Positions 8,611 to 15,682 are shown, counted from the first letter of the stretch. The stretch is 64,000 bases of DNA from Bradyrhizobium sp. AUGA SZCCT0158 (GCF_018130065.1 NZ_JAFCME010000017.1:62001-126000); one strand, 5' to 3'. A program made the numbers and translations. The notes: generated by a model from the letters alone, not told the origin.

Positions 8611-9462
8611 CTACGGGCTGCGCGGCGACCATGGCCATGACACTGACGATTGCGGTTTTTTGGCTTGCGGCCGCGCCGCGGCTGGCGCCGGCTTTTGCGT
8701 CTGGGCGACATTGGCCGGCTGCCGCGGCCGCGGCAGTGGTGTTCCGGGCATTACCTTGGGCTCTTCAGGGATCATCTTTGGTTCTTCAGACATCGCCTTT
8801 GGCACTTCGGACATCGCCTTTGGCTCTTCGGGCAGCGTGTTTAACTCTACCGCGCTGGCGATGATGCGGGCGAGTTGTTGCTGGCTTGCGTTGACGCGTT
8901 CGGTCAGCGTCTGGCTTTCGCGCGCCATCTGGATCTGGGTCGCCCTAAGCTGTTCGATGATGCCGTTGTTGCGCGCGATTTCTTCCCGCCCCGCCGCCAA
9001 TTGGCTTCTGAGATTTTCATTGTCGCGGATCAGTTGGTCTTGCGTCGCCTTGTGCTGTTCGAGTGATTGCCTCACGGCAGCGAGATCGCGCGCCATCGGT
9101 TGGAGTTGCTGCTCCAACGCGGCAGACGGGGCAATAGCGACAGGTGCGGCGTCCTTCGGTGCAGCGGCTTCCGGCGCCGCCTGTGCCAGAGCTATCGGAG
9201 CTGAGGGGGCCGTCATCGCGGTATCAGGGGAGGATGACCACCACCAGGCGACGACACCCATGCATGCCGCCAACAGGCAACCGGCGACAGCCACATGGCG
9301 CCAATCCGCCAAGCGATGCTTCGTTGCCGGCGGGGCGTGAGGCGTCTTCATGGGCGGCGGGGTAGAAGGATTAAATCCCGCCTCGCGCGCCAGGTTCGAA
9401 AGCTGCTCCTCCAGGCTCGCGATCTGCCCTTCGGCGAGCCTGTTGCTCATTGTGGAATCCAT
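8611..9462 (-). CDS. single-pass membrane protein with coiled coil, hypothetical
   Basis: A 283-residue protein. Residues 1-50 are cytoplasmic-looking with a Pro-rich patch. A transmembrane helix follows at about 56-75 (VAVAGCLLAACMGVVAWWW). Residues ~110-195 are Gln/Glu/Arg-rich and heptad-like (coiled coil). A short tandem repeat of EEPKxM units (AMSEEPKMIPEEPKVMP) lies near 215-235, and the tail is Pro/Ala/Lys-rich. The arrangement suggests an anchored periplasmic coiled-coil protein. The ATG at 9462 has GGAG six bases upstream. No enzyme motif is present; function unknown. Confidence 0.7.
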   Translation of the reverse strand: MDSTMSNRLAEGQIASLEEQLSNLAREAGFNPSTPPPMKTPHAPPATKHRLADWRHVAVAGCLLAACMGVVAWWWSSSPDTAMTAPSAPIALAQAAPEAAAPKDAAPVAIAPSAALEQQLQPMARDLAAVRQSLEQHKATQDQLIRDNENLRSQLAAGREEIARNNGIIEQLRATQIQMARESQTLTERVNASQQQLARIIASAVELNTLPEEPKAMSEVPKAMSEEPKMIPEEPKVMPGTPLPRPRQPANVAQTQKPAPAAARPQAKKPQSSVSWPWSPRSP

Positions 9463-9760
9463 TTGGTGCTCCGTATCACATGCAATGGCACCCGCCTGAT
9501 AGCGATCCGCACATCTGCGTTTTAACGCAGCCGAGGAGGCGGAACTATGTTCACGGCCGGAGAACTACGGAAGGAACTCTGACCTTTGCGAGCGCGCCGC
9601 ATCCGTCGCCAGCCCGCGTAGCCCGCACGCGAAACTTGCAGCGAAGCTTCTCGGTTCATCACATTCCAGCATCACATTATTGTGCGTTGCAGCATTGAAC
9701 TATTGCGACGCAGCAAATGACACCTAGATCCCCGTTCCAAGCCATCGAAGGAGAATTGCC

Positions 9761-10030
9761 GTGAAGAAGATTTCGCTGTCCGTCGCTGCCGCCGCCATGT
9801 TCGCGATCACGGCCGCTGGCGGCGCTGTCGCAGCCGAGTTGCCGTCTTACGAAAAGGCAGGCTTGCCGGTCTCGGCCGTGCAGCTTCAGGTGATGGGCGC
9901 TGAAAACGTCCAGCAAGCATCGCCGGCCGCCACGTCGGTCACATTAGTTCAGCTCAGCGTCCTGACACCGCGGAGCAAGATCACGACCGCACAAGGCCGC
10001 AGCGAAACCATCGGCCGCGCCATTCAGTGA
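9761..10030 (+). CDS. small secreted protein, hypothetical, 89 aa
   Basis: Starts at GTG 9761 with AAGGAG seven bases upstream. A clean Sec signal peptide is visible: KK, a hydrophobic core (ISLSVAAAAMFAITAAGGA), then AVAAE with cleavage after about residue 25. The mature part, about 64 residues, is rich in Val/Gln/Ser with no cysteine (SAVQLQVMGAENVQQASP). I recognise no domain. A strong hairpin with a T-run follows at 10095-10122, so it is probably monocistronic. Confidence 0.7.
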   Translation: MKKISLSVAAAAMFAITAAGGAVAAELPSYEKAGLPVSAVQLQVMGAENVQQASPAATSVTLVQLSVLTPRSKITTAQGRSETIGRAIQ

Positions 10031-10094
10031 GGACAGATGCTTGGTCGGCGCTTCAACCGGCGTCGACGCACGAGCACCCTGTCGCGCTTGCAAG

Positions 10095-10122
10095 AAGCCC
10101 GCGATGTCGTCGCGGGCTTTTT
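10095..10122 (+). terminator. rho-independent terminator after the small secreted protein
   Basis: Stem AAGCCCGCGA / TCGCGGGCTT, five-base loop, followed by TTT. The hairpin is also the left end of a ~145-bp repeat. Confidence 0.7.
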
Positions 10123-10241
10123 GTCGTGACGAGCGCGCACGACGGCGAGGCAACGTCTTGTTAGGAATTGATCCGCGCTGATTTGCGCGATTCCGATTCG
10201 TTCTTTGCGAACAAACTGGAGTCGGATGGAGAACAAAGCCG
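10095..10241. repeat. ~145-bp direct repeat, copy A
   Basis: Highly similar (about nine bases in ten, by eye) to 13360-13501. Both begin with the GCCCGCGA hairpin and continue through TTGTTAGGAATTGATCCGCG and GCGATTCCGATTCGTTCTTT to GGAGAACAAAGCCG. Apparent open frames within it are not genes. Confidence 0.8.
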
Positions 10242-10337
10242 CCTTGGCTGATCCATGCTGCGCAGGGGCCAGGCCGGTAGGGCGCTTCGCTGGTTTCGAT
10301 CATGACAATGATGGTCCATGCGTCCGCGATCTCGCGG

Positions 10338-10828
10338 CGTGAAGCGTCCGAGTTTTGCGACTTGACCCTCCTGAAGGAGGGCGCAGGGAATGCCGGATGC
10401 GCGCTGCACCCGCGGTCTCGTGTGCGGTTTGCACAAAACAAAGTGCACACGAGCATACAGGGCAGCGGAGAACATCCGACATTCCCTGCGCAATGGCTTT
10501 ACGGCTTATATCGCGCTCTCCCCGGAGACGAGTTCTTGATTGACTCCGTCGCCCCTGATCAGCTTTTGGCCTCACAGGAACTTAACGCCAGCAACGGGCG
10601 CCAGGACCACGCGTCTTCGCCGTACGCCTCTGTCGCGTTACGTCTCCGCAACATCGGCGTCCACCGCAACCCGTCCAACGTCCGTGACGACGGCCGACGC
10701 CCTCTGAGTGGGACGGGATGGCAAATATATGCACCTGATTTTCATTCTGGTAAACAGAAATATTTTTTATTTCGGGGCTTGACAAGATTTCCGCAAATCA
10801 GAAGTGATTTGCCCGTCGGGTTGATTTG
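10338..10828. repeat. dispersed bradyrhizobial repeat element, non-coding
   Basis: The stretch with GGAGGGCGCAGGGAATGCCG, CATCCGACATTCCCTGCGCA, TCGCGCTCTCCCCGGAGACG and, further on, TTTATTTCGGGGCTTGACAA is one I recall as a very common interspersed element of Bradyrhizobium and relatives. It is often misread as short proteins. Open frames on both strands here have no ribosome sites or recognisable domains. The exact borders are approximate. Confidence 0.6.
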
Positions 10829-11200
10829 TCGCAGCTGGTGCACGCAAAGCGGTCTTGACTGTTTTGGCATGCGTGTCGGGTATCATTCCGGACACAGCGG
10901 TACTTGTGAGCGCACGCCAAACTTTTGCTGAACTCCGCCAAAAGCGCACAGCATCCCCGAGCAGGTTACCGCTGGCCCCATGCGACACGCGACAGCGCTC
11001 ACCGCCTATGTGTACTTGTCGTACACAAAATTAAAGCCGGGAATGCGCGATCGCAAACATCCTCAAACGTCGCGGTCGCGCGGTACCCGCATCGGATTTT
11101 CGGCCTTCACCGTACCTTGCCGCCGACTGCGCAGGTCGCCATCCTTACGACGGTCCCGCACCGACAGTCATCACGCCGCGTCGGCCTGCACCCGGTGCGC
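10829..11200. other. intergenic stretch with one palindrome
   Basis: No convincing gene on either strand. It holds the perfect palindrome at 11009-11027 (separate entry); otherwise nothing recognised. Confidence 0.5.
11009..11027. promoter_or_regulatory. perfect palindrome, possible operator
   Basis: TGTGTAC-TTGTC-GTACACA: 7-base arms around a 5-base spacer. The shape suits a dimeric repressor (for example a GntR-, TetR- or antitoxin-type protein), but no adjacent target gene can be named. Confidence 0.4.
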
Positions 11201-11401
11201 TTATCCCTGTTGGGTCAGTTGCTGCATAATCTGCTGAAACATTTGGGCCGGATCGTTCTGACCACCCCCACCACCGTCCGTTCCTCCGCCTTTGATTTCC
11301 AGCACTTTGACCGCCACTAGGGGGAGCCGCATAAAGCCGCCAGACACCGCATCAAGCTCGCGCACATTCAGAACTTCGCTCGCGTCATTATTGGTCATCA
11401 T
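11201..11401 (-). CDS. double-glycine leader peptide 2 (bacteriocin-like precursor), 66 aa
   Basis: Starts at ATG 11401 (or the adjacent ATG at 11398), with AAAGGGG upstream. The leader reads VLNVRELDAVSGG, ending at residue 22. The 44-residue core begins FMRLPLVAVKVLEIK, continues with a Gly-rich run (GGGTDGGGGGQ) and ends in a Gln-rich helix-like stretch (MFQQIMQQLTQQG). No cysteine. It has the double-glycine type leader cleaved by C39 peptidase/ABC exporters, none of which is nearby. A perfect TGTGA-N6-TCACA lies 75 bp upstream. Confidence 0.82.
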   Translation of the reverse strand: MMTNNDASEVLNVRELDAVSGGFMRLPLVAVKVLEIKGGGTDGGGGGQNDPAQMFQQIMQQLTQQG

Positions 11402-11467
11402 AATTCCCCTTTGAAGCCAGCGGGATTGCTGGTGCGGCCACCTTTAGCGGTACCGTTCTCGTCGCGA

Positions 11468-11483
11468 TGTGACGGCGATCACA
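11468..11483. promoter_or_regulatory. CRP-like palindrome upstream of double-glycine gene 2
   Basis: TGTGACGGCGATCACA, a perfect TGTGA-N6-TCACA, centred about 75 bp from the start at 11401. Confidence 0.7.
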
Positions 11484-11628
11484 CTGCCAGCCCTCGCGAC
11501 CGGCGACAGCGGCAGTCCAGGCGCGACCGGGCAACGGGCCGCAGCATAGCCCACGGTGGTGCACGAAATTTGAATTGCGCGCGAAGCGACGCAGCGAGCG
11601 GAGCGGTCTACGCCTTCGCCTCAGCGCA

Positions 11629-12063
11629 TCAGTCGGCGTCGGCGATCTGCCGCTCGTAGTCGGAGGCATTGGATTTATCCGTCATGACCTGCGGACAGCG
11701 GAAGCAGGCCTCCTTGCCTTCCTGACGAAACCAGCGACAGGTGGATCTGATCTGGCACGCAGGAAGCGCGTTGACCACCACAGGGGTGCCCGCAACGATG
11801 CGTTCGGCCAGGCTGCACGCGTTGCCTTTGAAGTGCTTGCAGCCGCCGCTGGCGCCGGCACACGGTGCCGCAATTCGGAAAAGTTGCGTGGGCTTGGCCG
11901 GTCCTGCCAGCGCCAGCAGCTTTTCGGAGACCGGCAGGGTCTCGGTGAGATAGCCAACCCTGTGTTCTTCAGGTGTGCCTGTCATGACGCCAAAGACGCG
12001 CGCGCCATCAGCGGTTGCCTGGGCACTCGGGCAGTCGATCTCTTGGCTGGATGCTCGGGACAT
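11629..12063 (-). CDS. cysteine-rich protein within the double-glycine peptide region, 144 aa
   Basis: The start is ATG 12063, with GGAGGG seven bases upstream; an alternative at 12108 lacks a ribosome site. The product has eight cysteines, seven of them in residues 68-123: APCAGASGGCKHFKGNAC, then LPACQIRSTCRWFRQEGKEA and CFRCPQVMTD. The spacing suggests metal or Fe-S binding, or structural disulfides. The N-terminal half has no motif I can name. No signal peptide is visible. It is on the same strand as, and 227 bp upstream of, double-glycine gene 2. A role linked to the peptides (partner, immunity, maturation) is inference from position alone. Confidence 0.65.
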   Translation of the reverse strand: MSRASSQEIDCPSAQATADGARVFGVMTGTPEEHRVGYLTETLPVSEKLLALAGPAKPTQLFRIAAPCAGASGGCKHFKGNACSLAERIVAGTPVVVNALPACQIRSTCRWFRQEGKEACFRCPQVMTDKSNASDYERQIADAD

Positions 12064-12245
12064 CAAACGACCCTCCGGTTCAAGGCCGGTGCCGATCGAT
12101 TGCCTCACCGCAGTTGGGTGTGCAGTAGGAAGCGCAATCCGCGGCTCTGCCTTGAACGCTCAGTCTCGCAAATGCTTATCTGAAAAGCCTTCGAGACGGC
12201 GTCCGGCGCATCACGCGCCAAACGCCATCCCGCATCCGGAATCAA

Positions 12246-12434
12246 CTAACTTGTCAGCTTGGTGGTGGTCGTCTTCGGCCCAACGGCGCCTGTCGTGGTC
12301 GTGCCGGTGCCCTTGGGATCGGTGCGCCTGATCATGCCGCCTGCGACGGCTTCGAGTTGCTCCGGCTTGAGCTGAACCGGCGCTTCGACCTTTTTGTCGG
12401 CGGACTTCTGGGAGTTCGTATCAGACTTTTTCAT
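12246..12434 (-). CDS. double-glycine leader peptide 3, Thr-rich core, 62 aa
   Basis: ATG 12434 follows GAGGAGA. A Lys/Ser/Asp-rich N-terminus leads to LKPEQLEAVAGG (GG at about residue 33), so the leader is longer than in its siblings. The 29-residue core (MIRRTDPKGTGTTTTGAVGP, then KTTTTKLTS) is very rich in Thr, with no cysteine and no hydrophobic helix. It is probably a secreted peptide of unknown role. A perfect TGTGA-N6-TCACA lies 110 bp upstream. Confidence 0.8.
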   Translation of the reverse strand: MKKSDTNSQKSADKKVEAPVQLKPEQLEAVAGGMIRRTDPKGTGTTTTGAVGPKTTTTKLTS

Positions 12435-12536
12435 CTGCGCTTCTCCTCTGCCGAGACGAAGCGACTATCCGCTTCGACTGTGGACGGATGCTATCACGGA
12501 CTGGATGATTTACCAGATCGCACAGCGGTGCTGCTG

Positions 12537-12552
12537 TGTGACCACCATCACA
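12537..12552. promoter_or_regulatory. CRP-like palindrome upstream of double-glycine gene 3
   Basis: TGTGACCACCATCACA, a perfect TGTGA-N6-TCACA, centred about 110 bp from the start at 12434. Confidence 0.7.
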
Positions 12553-12626
12553 ACGCGGCGCCAGCAGACGTGGGGCCTCGGCCCCGCGCCTTCGCTGCTT
12601 GCTTGCCGGCGAGGCACAAGTGCTCT

Positions 12627-12794
12627 TCACTGTTTCATGACAGCCATGGCAACGATCGCTCCGAGCATGAAGGACGTGTTCAACAGGCACGCCGCAGCGA
12701 AAACCTTGGTCGTCGTATCCGTCCCGCCAGCGACCGAGTCCAGTTCGTCCATCGTCAGTTCAGTCGACGTCTCATTCGAATTTGCGCGTGCCAT
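12627..12794 (-). CDS. double-glycine leader peptide 4, hydrophobic core, 55 aa
   Basis: The start is ATG 12794, with AGGAGA seven bases upstream; a further upstream ATG (12839) has none. The leader ELTMDELDSVAGG ends at residue 24. The 31-residue core (TDTTTKVFAAACLLNTSFML, then GAIVAMAVMKQ) is almost entirely a hydrophobic helix with one Cys, unlike the polar cores of its siblings, and looks membrane-active or membrane-inserted. Only a weak half-palindrome (AATGG-N6-TCACA at 12906-12921) is found upstream. Confidence 0.8.
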   Translation of the reverse strand: MARANSNETSTELTMDELDSVAGGTDTTTKVFAAACLLNTSFMLGAIVAMAVMKQ

Positions 12795-12922
12795 GTTGTC
12801 TTCTCCTGTTGCCGTTCCGATGCACCATTGCATCGGCATGGACAGGACAATGACGGATCAACGAGGTTCGCCCTGTTATGCGGGGAACAGCAACGCGGTC
12901 GGGCGAATGGTTCGCATCACAC

Positions 12923-13162
12923 CTAACGCTTGTTAATTTGCTCCAATTGGCTTCCTAGAAAGCCTGCCGCGCGCCACAGCGTAAGCGGGTTGGTCCGAGC
13001 GCAAGGAGACCTTTCACATGTCAGGGTCTCTTCACCCAACATGAACCGCCCGCGACGGAAAGCGTCGTCGGAGGCCCAGTGATCACATGCGGGACGGGCA
13101 AGTTTCATATTTCGACTTTTCCATCGCTCGAGAAGCTTGTGAAACCACGATCTCATGGTCAT
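12923..13162 (-). CDS. possible small basic protein, 79 aa
   Basis: ATG 13162 is preceded by GGAG, and the frame (MTMRSWFHKLLERWKSRNMK...) is basic and Trp/Arg-rich at its start. It lacks a double-glycine leader and any recognisable motif, and codon use gives little support. The downstream half may be chance. Kept at low confidence because the ribosome site is reasonable and the surrounding region is rich in small genes. Confidence 0.25.
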   Translation of the reverse strand: MTMRSWFHKLLERWKSRNMKLARPACDHWASDDAFRRGRFMLGEETLTCERSPCARTNPLTLWRAAGFLGSQLEQINKR

Positions 13163-13224
13163 CTCCGGGTTTGGTAATCAACCAATGCTACCAGAGCGGG
13201 AAAGTACGGTGCGTTGGTCGAATA

Positions 13225-13267
13225 CGCAATCCGCCGCTTTGGCTGAATCCTTAGCGGCGGATTACGC
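13225..13267. repeat. REP-like palindrome, copy 3
   Basis: GCAATCCGCCGCT and AGCGGCGGATTACGC arms separated by about 14 bases. Confidence 0.8.
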
Positions 13268-13359
13268 CGGTACCTGTCATCGGGCCGCGCCTTGCGCGGA
13301 CCCGTTGGGCTCCAATCCGATCTACACGCTGGCGCCGATACGCGAGCGCCCGCATGCGA

Positions 13360-13501
13360 AAGCCCGCGACGTCGTCGCGGGCTTGTCGTGATGAGCGCGC
13401 ACAAACGAAGCAACGTGTTGTTAGGAATTGATCCGCGTCGATTTGCGCGATTCCGATTCGTTCTTTGCGAACAGACTGGAGTCGGATGGAGAACAAAGCC
13501 G
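13360..13501. repeat. ~145-bp direct repeat, copy B
   Basis: Second copy of the element at 10095-10241, same orientation, about 3.26 kb downstream. The hairpin GCCCGCGA/TCGCGGGC is kept but the T-run is shortened. Confidence 0.8.
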
Positions 13502-13661
13502 GTGCTGCTGCGTGGTTCTCTGCAGTCGATGTCTCAATCGTCGGAGCTTACGCCTCTTCATGAGCTGCTGCGGACAAGCCGCTTCGAATCGTGCGCGCTG
13601 TGAGACTTGCGACTCCTTGCCGGAGGTGGTCATTTCGGCCCGGGGACAGGCGGAGGCTGAT

Positions 13662-14153
13662 ATGACACGAATTCTTTTGGCGATGTTGCTGCTCGCCGGC
13701 TTTTGGGCGGTGCCGGCGCTGGCGCAAACCAAGGTTGGCGACTGGGAGGTGGAGAAGCGCAGCGGAGACGATCATTGCAATGCGGCCCGCGCCTATACCG
13801 ACAAGGACGATGACAACAGCGACTACGTGATCGTGCTGAGTTACTCGAAGGAAGCGATCGTCGTGGCCGTGATTTACGACGGATGGGAGTGGGAAAAGGT
13901 CGGCAAGATCCTGCGGGCCGATGTCGGCACCGACGACAAGGACATCATGAAGAAGGCGAAATGGGAGGTTGTCGACAAGACCGCCATCCGCGGCACCTTC
14001 GAATTCCAGTAATCGATCCTGGACAAGCTCGGCAAGGCAAAACTGCTCACGATCGATTTCGAGGACGACGAGGACAACAGCGTCGAAATCAAGATCCCCC
14101 GCATGGGCGAAGCGCTGGCGGCGCTGAAGTTTTGCGAGGAGAACAAGAAGTGA
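13662..14153 (+). pseudogene. exported protein gene interrupted by an in-frame TAA
   Basis: ATG 13662 opens a frame with a signal peptide (RILLAMLLLAGFWAVPALAQ), then KVGDWEVEKRSGDDHCNAAR, an acidic TDKDDDNSDYV stretch and a beta-rich middle. The frame meets TAA at 14010-14012 after 116 codons, but continues in the same frame with obvious coding character (SILDKLGKAKLLTIDFEDDE, then MGEALAALKFCEENKK) to TGA 14151. I read the whole as one ~163-residue periplasmic protein broken by a point nonsense mutation. A sequencing error is the alternative. The first part alone would be a truncated secreted protein. Function unknown. Confidence 0.7.
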
Positions 14154-14396
14154 GGGGGAGGGTATGCGTCATCCGCCACTCTCGAACCGATTCATCGAAT
14201 TCGCGTCGCTAGCGTCAGCCATCACGCGAACAACCCGGCGCCGGCCGGTTTCTGCCACGAAGTTCGGCTATCAACGATTCGGTCAAACCGGCGCCCCTCA
14301 ACCCCGCTATGGTTTGACTGGCCCGGCGCGTGGTGGAAACGCAGCGTCGCGCGTCGGGCCACCTGCTCTTGGCAATGATCGTGCGGCGGCGGTGCA

Positions 14397-14412
14397 CGTG
14401 ATTCAAATCACG
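14397..14412. promoter_or_regulatory. CRP/FNR-like palindrome upstream of double-glycine gene 5
   Basis: CGTGATTCAAATCACG, centred about 86 bp before the ATG at 14491. The rest of 14154-14490 holds no gene that I can support. Confidence 0.68.
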
Positions 14413-14490
14413 GAAACTGAATTGCCGTGGTCTCATCCTGACCGGATGGATCGAAGGATGATCCTTCTTTCTTATCCAACGGAGCAGAAC

Positions 14491-14679
14491 ATGAAGACGC
14501 GGAACGATGAACTCGGCAGCCTGCAGGACGCGGTCGAATTGTCGGTTGCCGACCTGGACCAGGTGAGCGGCGGCCGGCGCGCGATCGAAGGCGAGATCCA
14601 GTACCTGAACTGGGTCAAACAGTTTTATTCGCCCTGGGCGAATATCAACTTCGGCGGCGGCCGGACTATGGTCGCTTAG
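14491..14679 (+). CDS. double-glycine leader peptide 5, aromatic core, 62 aa
   Basis: Start ATG 14491 with GGAG seven bases upstream; the frame is open further upstream but without a ribosome site. Leader AVELSVADLDQVSGG ends at residue 28. The 34-residue core (RRAIEGEIQYLNWVKQFYSP, then WANINFGGGRTMVA) carries two Trp, two Tyr and a Gly triplet, with no Cys. Aromatic, amphipathic cores of this size are common in class II-like bacteriocins, but the activity is unknown here. A REP-like element begins 4 bp after the stop. Confidence 0.82.
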   Translation: MKTRNDELGSLQDAVELSVADLDQVSGGRRAIEGEIQYLNWVKQFYSPWANINFGGGRTMVA

Positions 14680-14682
14680 CGA

Positions 14683-14770
14683 GTAGGGCGGATTGGAGCG
14701 AAGCGTAATCCGCCGCTTTCGAAAACGCGTAACGGCGGATTACGCTGCGCTCCAATCCGCCCTGCGAGCT
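14683..14770. repeat. REP-like element, copy 4 (long form)
   Basis: Nested inverted repeat: TAGGGCGGATTGGAGCGAAG at the left, an internal TAATCCGCCGC/GGCGGATTA pair, and the complement of the left end at the right (GCTCCAATCCGCCCTGCGAG). It lies between double-glycine genes 5 and 6. Confidence 0.85.
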
Positions 14771-14794
14771 GACCGGTGGGGCTTTTTCTTCTTG

Positions 14795-14810
14795 TGTGAT
14801 GCACGTCACG
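14795..14810. promoter_or_regulatory. CRP/FNR-like palindrome upstream of double-glycine genes 6 and 7
   Basis: TGTGATGCACGTCACG, centred about 81 bp before the ATG at 14884. Confidence 0.68.
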
Positions 14811-14883
14811 GCGGCTCCGGTCCGCGCCCGGCATGCTCCCCTCCAGTTCAACGGCGCACAGCGCCACAACACGGAGCGGGGCA

Positions 14884-15030
14884 ATGAGCAAAAAGGCAGT
14901 TTGGTTGAGCGATGCGGATCTCGAATCCGTCACCGGTGGCGACACCAAGTCTCCGCCCGTTACGACCGTAAGCCGGGTGAAAACCTCCGACAAAATGCAG
15001 CAAGCCGTGCTGGCGTTCATTAAGGGGTGA
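14884..15030 (+). CDS. double-glycine leader peptide 6, 48 aa
   Basis: ATG 14884 follows GGAGCGGGGCA. A very short leader, WLSDADLESVTGG, ends at residue 19. The 29-residue core (DTKSPPVTTVSRVKTSDKMQ, then QAVLAFIKG) is cationic and lacks Cys. The next double-glycine gene begins 3 bp after this stop codon, so the two are almost certainly cotranscribed, like two-peptide bacteriocins. The pairing is an inference from spacing. Confidence 0.82.
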   Translation: MSKKAVWLSDADLESVTGGDTKSPPVTTVSRVKTSDKMQQAVLAFIKG

Positions 15031-15033
15031 GCC

Positions 15034-15180
15034 ATGAAGACCGAGCAGGTTCAATCGACCGACAAAATCTCCGACGAACAACTCGATAACGTCACCGGAG
15101 GACGCAAAGCCGGCGAAGGGCAGAAGGACTTCCTCGTCGTGAAGCTGAGAGAGGCTTTTGTGGCAAGCTACAGCCTTTGA
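15034..15180 (+). CDS. double-glycine leader peptide 7, 48 aa, paired with gene 6
   Basis: ATG 15034 has AAGGGG upstream (inside the end of gene 6) and the frame ends at TGA 15178-15180. Leader DKISDEQLDNVTGG ends at residue 22. The 26-residue core (RKAGEGQKDFLVVKLREAFV, then ASYSL) has a basic start and an amphipathic helix-like stretch, with no Cys. Equal length and tight spacing with gene 6 suggest a two-component peptide or recent duplication with core divergence. No separate promoter palindrome. Confidence 0.82.
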   Translation: MKTEQVQSTDKISDEQLDNVTGGRKAGEGQKDFLVVKLREAFVASYSL

Positions 15181-15220
15181 TCTGAAGCCTTCCGCGCTCG
15201 CTTTCATGCTGCGAAAACAA

Positions 15221-15250
15221 GCGGCCCTCGCGTTTACGCACGAGGGCCGC
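15221..15250 (-). terminator. hairpin terminator for double-glycine gene 8
   Basis: Stem GCGGCCCTCG/CGAGGGCCGC with a ten-base loop; on the minus strand it is followed by TTGTTTT. It lies between the convergent genes 7 and 8. Confidence 0.6.
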
Positions 15251-15264
15251 GTCGTGGGTGCAGT

Positions 15265-15483
15265 TCAAGTGGGACCGACAACGGTTGTCGTGACGCTCTT
15301 TTCACCTTCCTTCCGCGAGGTGATGATAATCCCGCCACCTGGAAGGTGAAAATTTCCTACCCACATCTGCTTGCCGTCATTGCAGGTGATCCAGCCGTTA
15401 TTGTACCAGCCGCCAGCGACCGAATCGAGTTCGCTTGCAGAAAGCGGCCGGATGTCTCCGCTTGTATTGATATCAGTGTTCAC
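15265..15483 (-). CDS. double-glycine leader peptide 8, Gly/Trp-rich core, 72 aa
   Basis: Starts at GTG 15483 with GGAGG ten bases upstream. Leader PLSASELDSVAGG ends at residue 25. The 47-residue core, the longest of the set, begins WYNNGWITCNDGKQMWVGNF and contains LPGGGIIITSRKEGEK and a Thr/Val-rich tail. It has three Trp and one Cys. It is transcribed convergently with genes 6 and 7. An AGTGA-N6-TCACA palindrome lies 85 bp upstream. Confidence 0.82.
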   Translation of the reverse strand: MNTDINTSGDIRPLSASELDSVAGGWYNNGWITCNDGKQMWVGNFHLPGGGIIITSRKEGEKSVTTTVVGPT

Positions 15484-15560
15484 GATATCGATCCTCCGGT
15501 GATCGTCCCGGGACTATCCCGTGACTGTCGGGCAGCACATCTGATGCTTTGTCGGACCGC

Positions 15561-15576
15561 AGTGACGGCTGTCACA
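15561..15576. promoter_or_regulatory. CRP/FNR-like palindrome upstream of double-glycine gene 8
   Basis: AGTGACGGCTGTCACA, centred about 85 bp from the GTG at 15483. Confidence 0.68.
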
Positions 15577-15597
15577 TCTTGACCGATACGAGCGCGG

Positions 15598-15682
15598 TAT
15601 GGCGGATTAGCGAAGCGTAATCCGCCGTCTTGGGGAATCCGAAACGGCGGATTACGCTTCGCTCCAATCCGCCCTACGAGCT
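15598..15682. repeat. REP-like element, copy 5 (long form)
   Basis: Same nested structure as copy 4: GGCGGATTAGCGAAGCGTAA at the left, CGGCGGATTACGCTTCGCTC at the right, closing with CGCCCTACGAGCT. It lies between double-glycine genes 8 and 9. Confidence 0.85.

Noticed and set aside
9463..9760. tRNA or small RNA gene between 9.46 and 9.76 kb
   Set aside because: No cloverleaf or terminator structure could be drawn; it is probably just the promoter region of the flanking genes.
10302..10931. 209-codon plus-strand frame
   Set aside because: It lies over a dispersed repeat, has no ribosome site and no domain.
12906..12921. CRP-like site for double-glycine gene 4
   Set aside because: Only one half (TCACA) matches; the left half is AATGG, so it is not counted with the six good sites.
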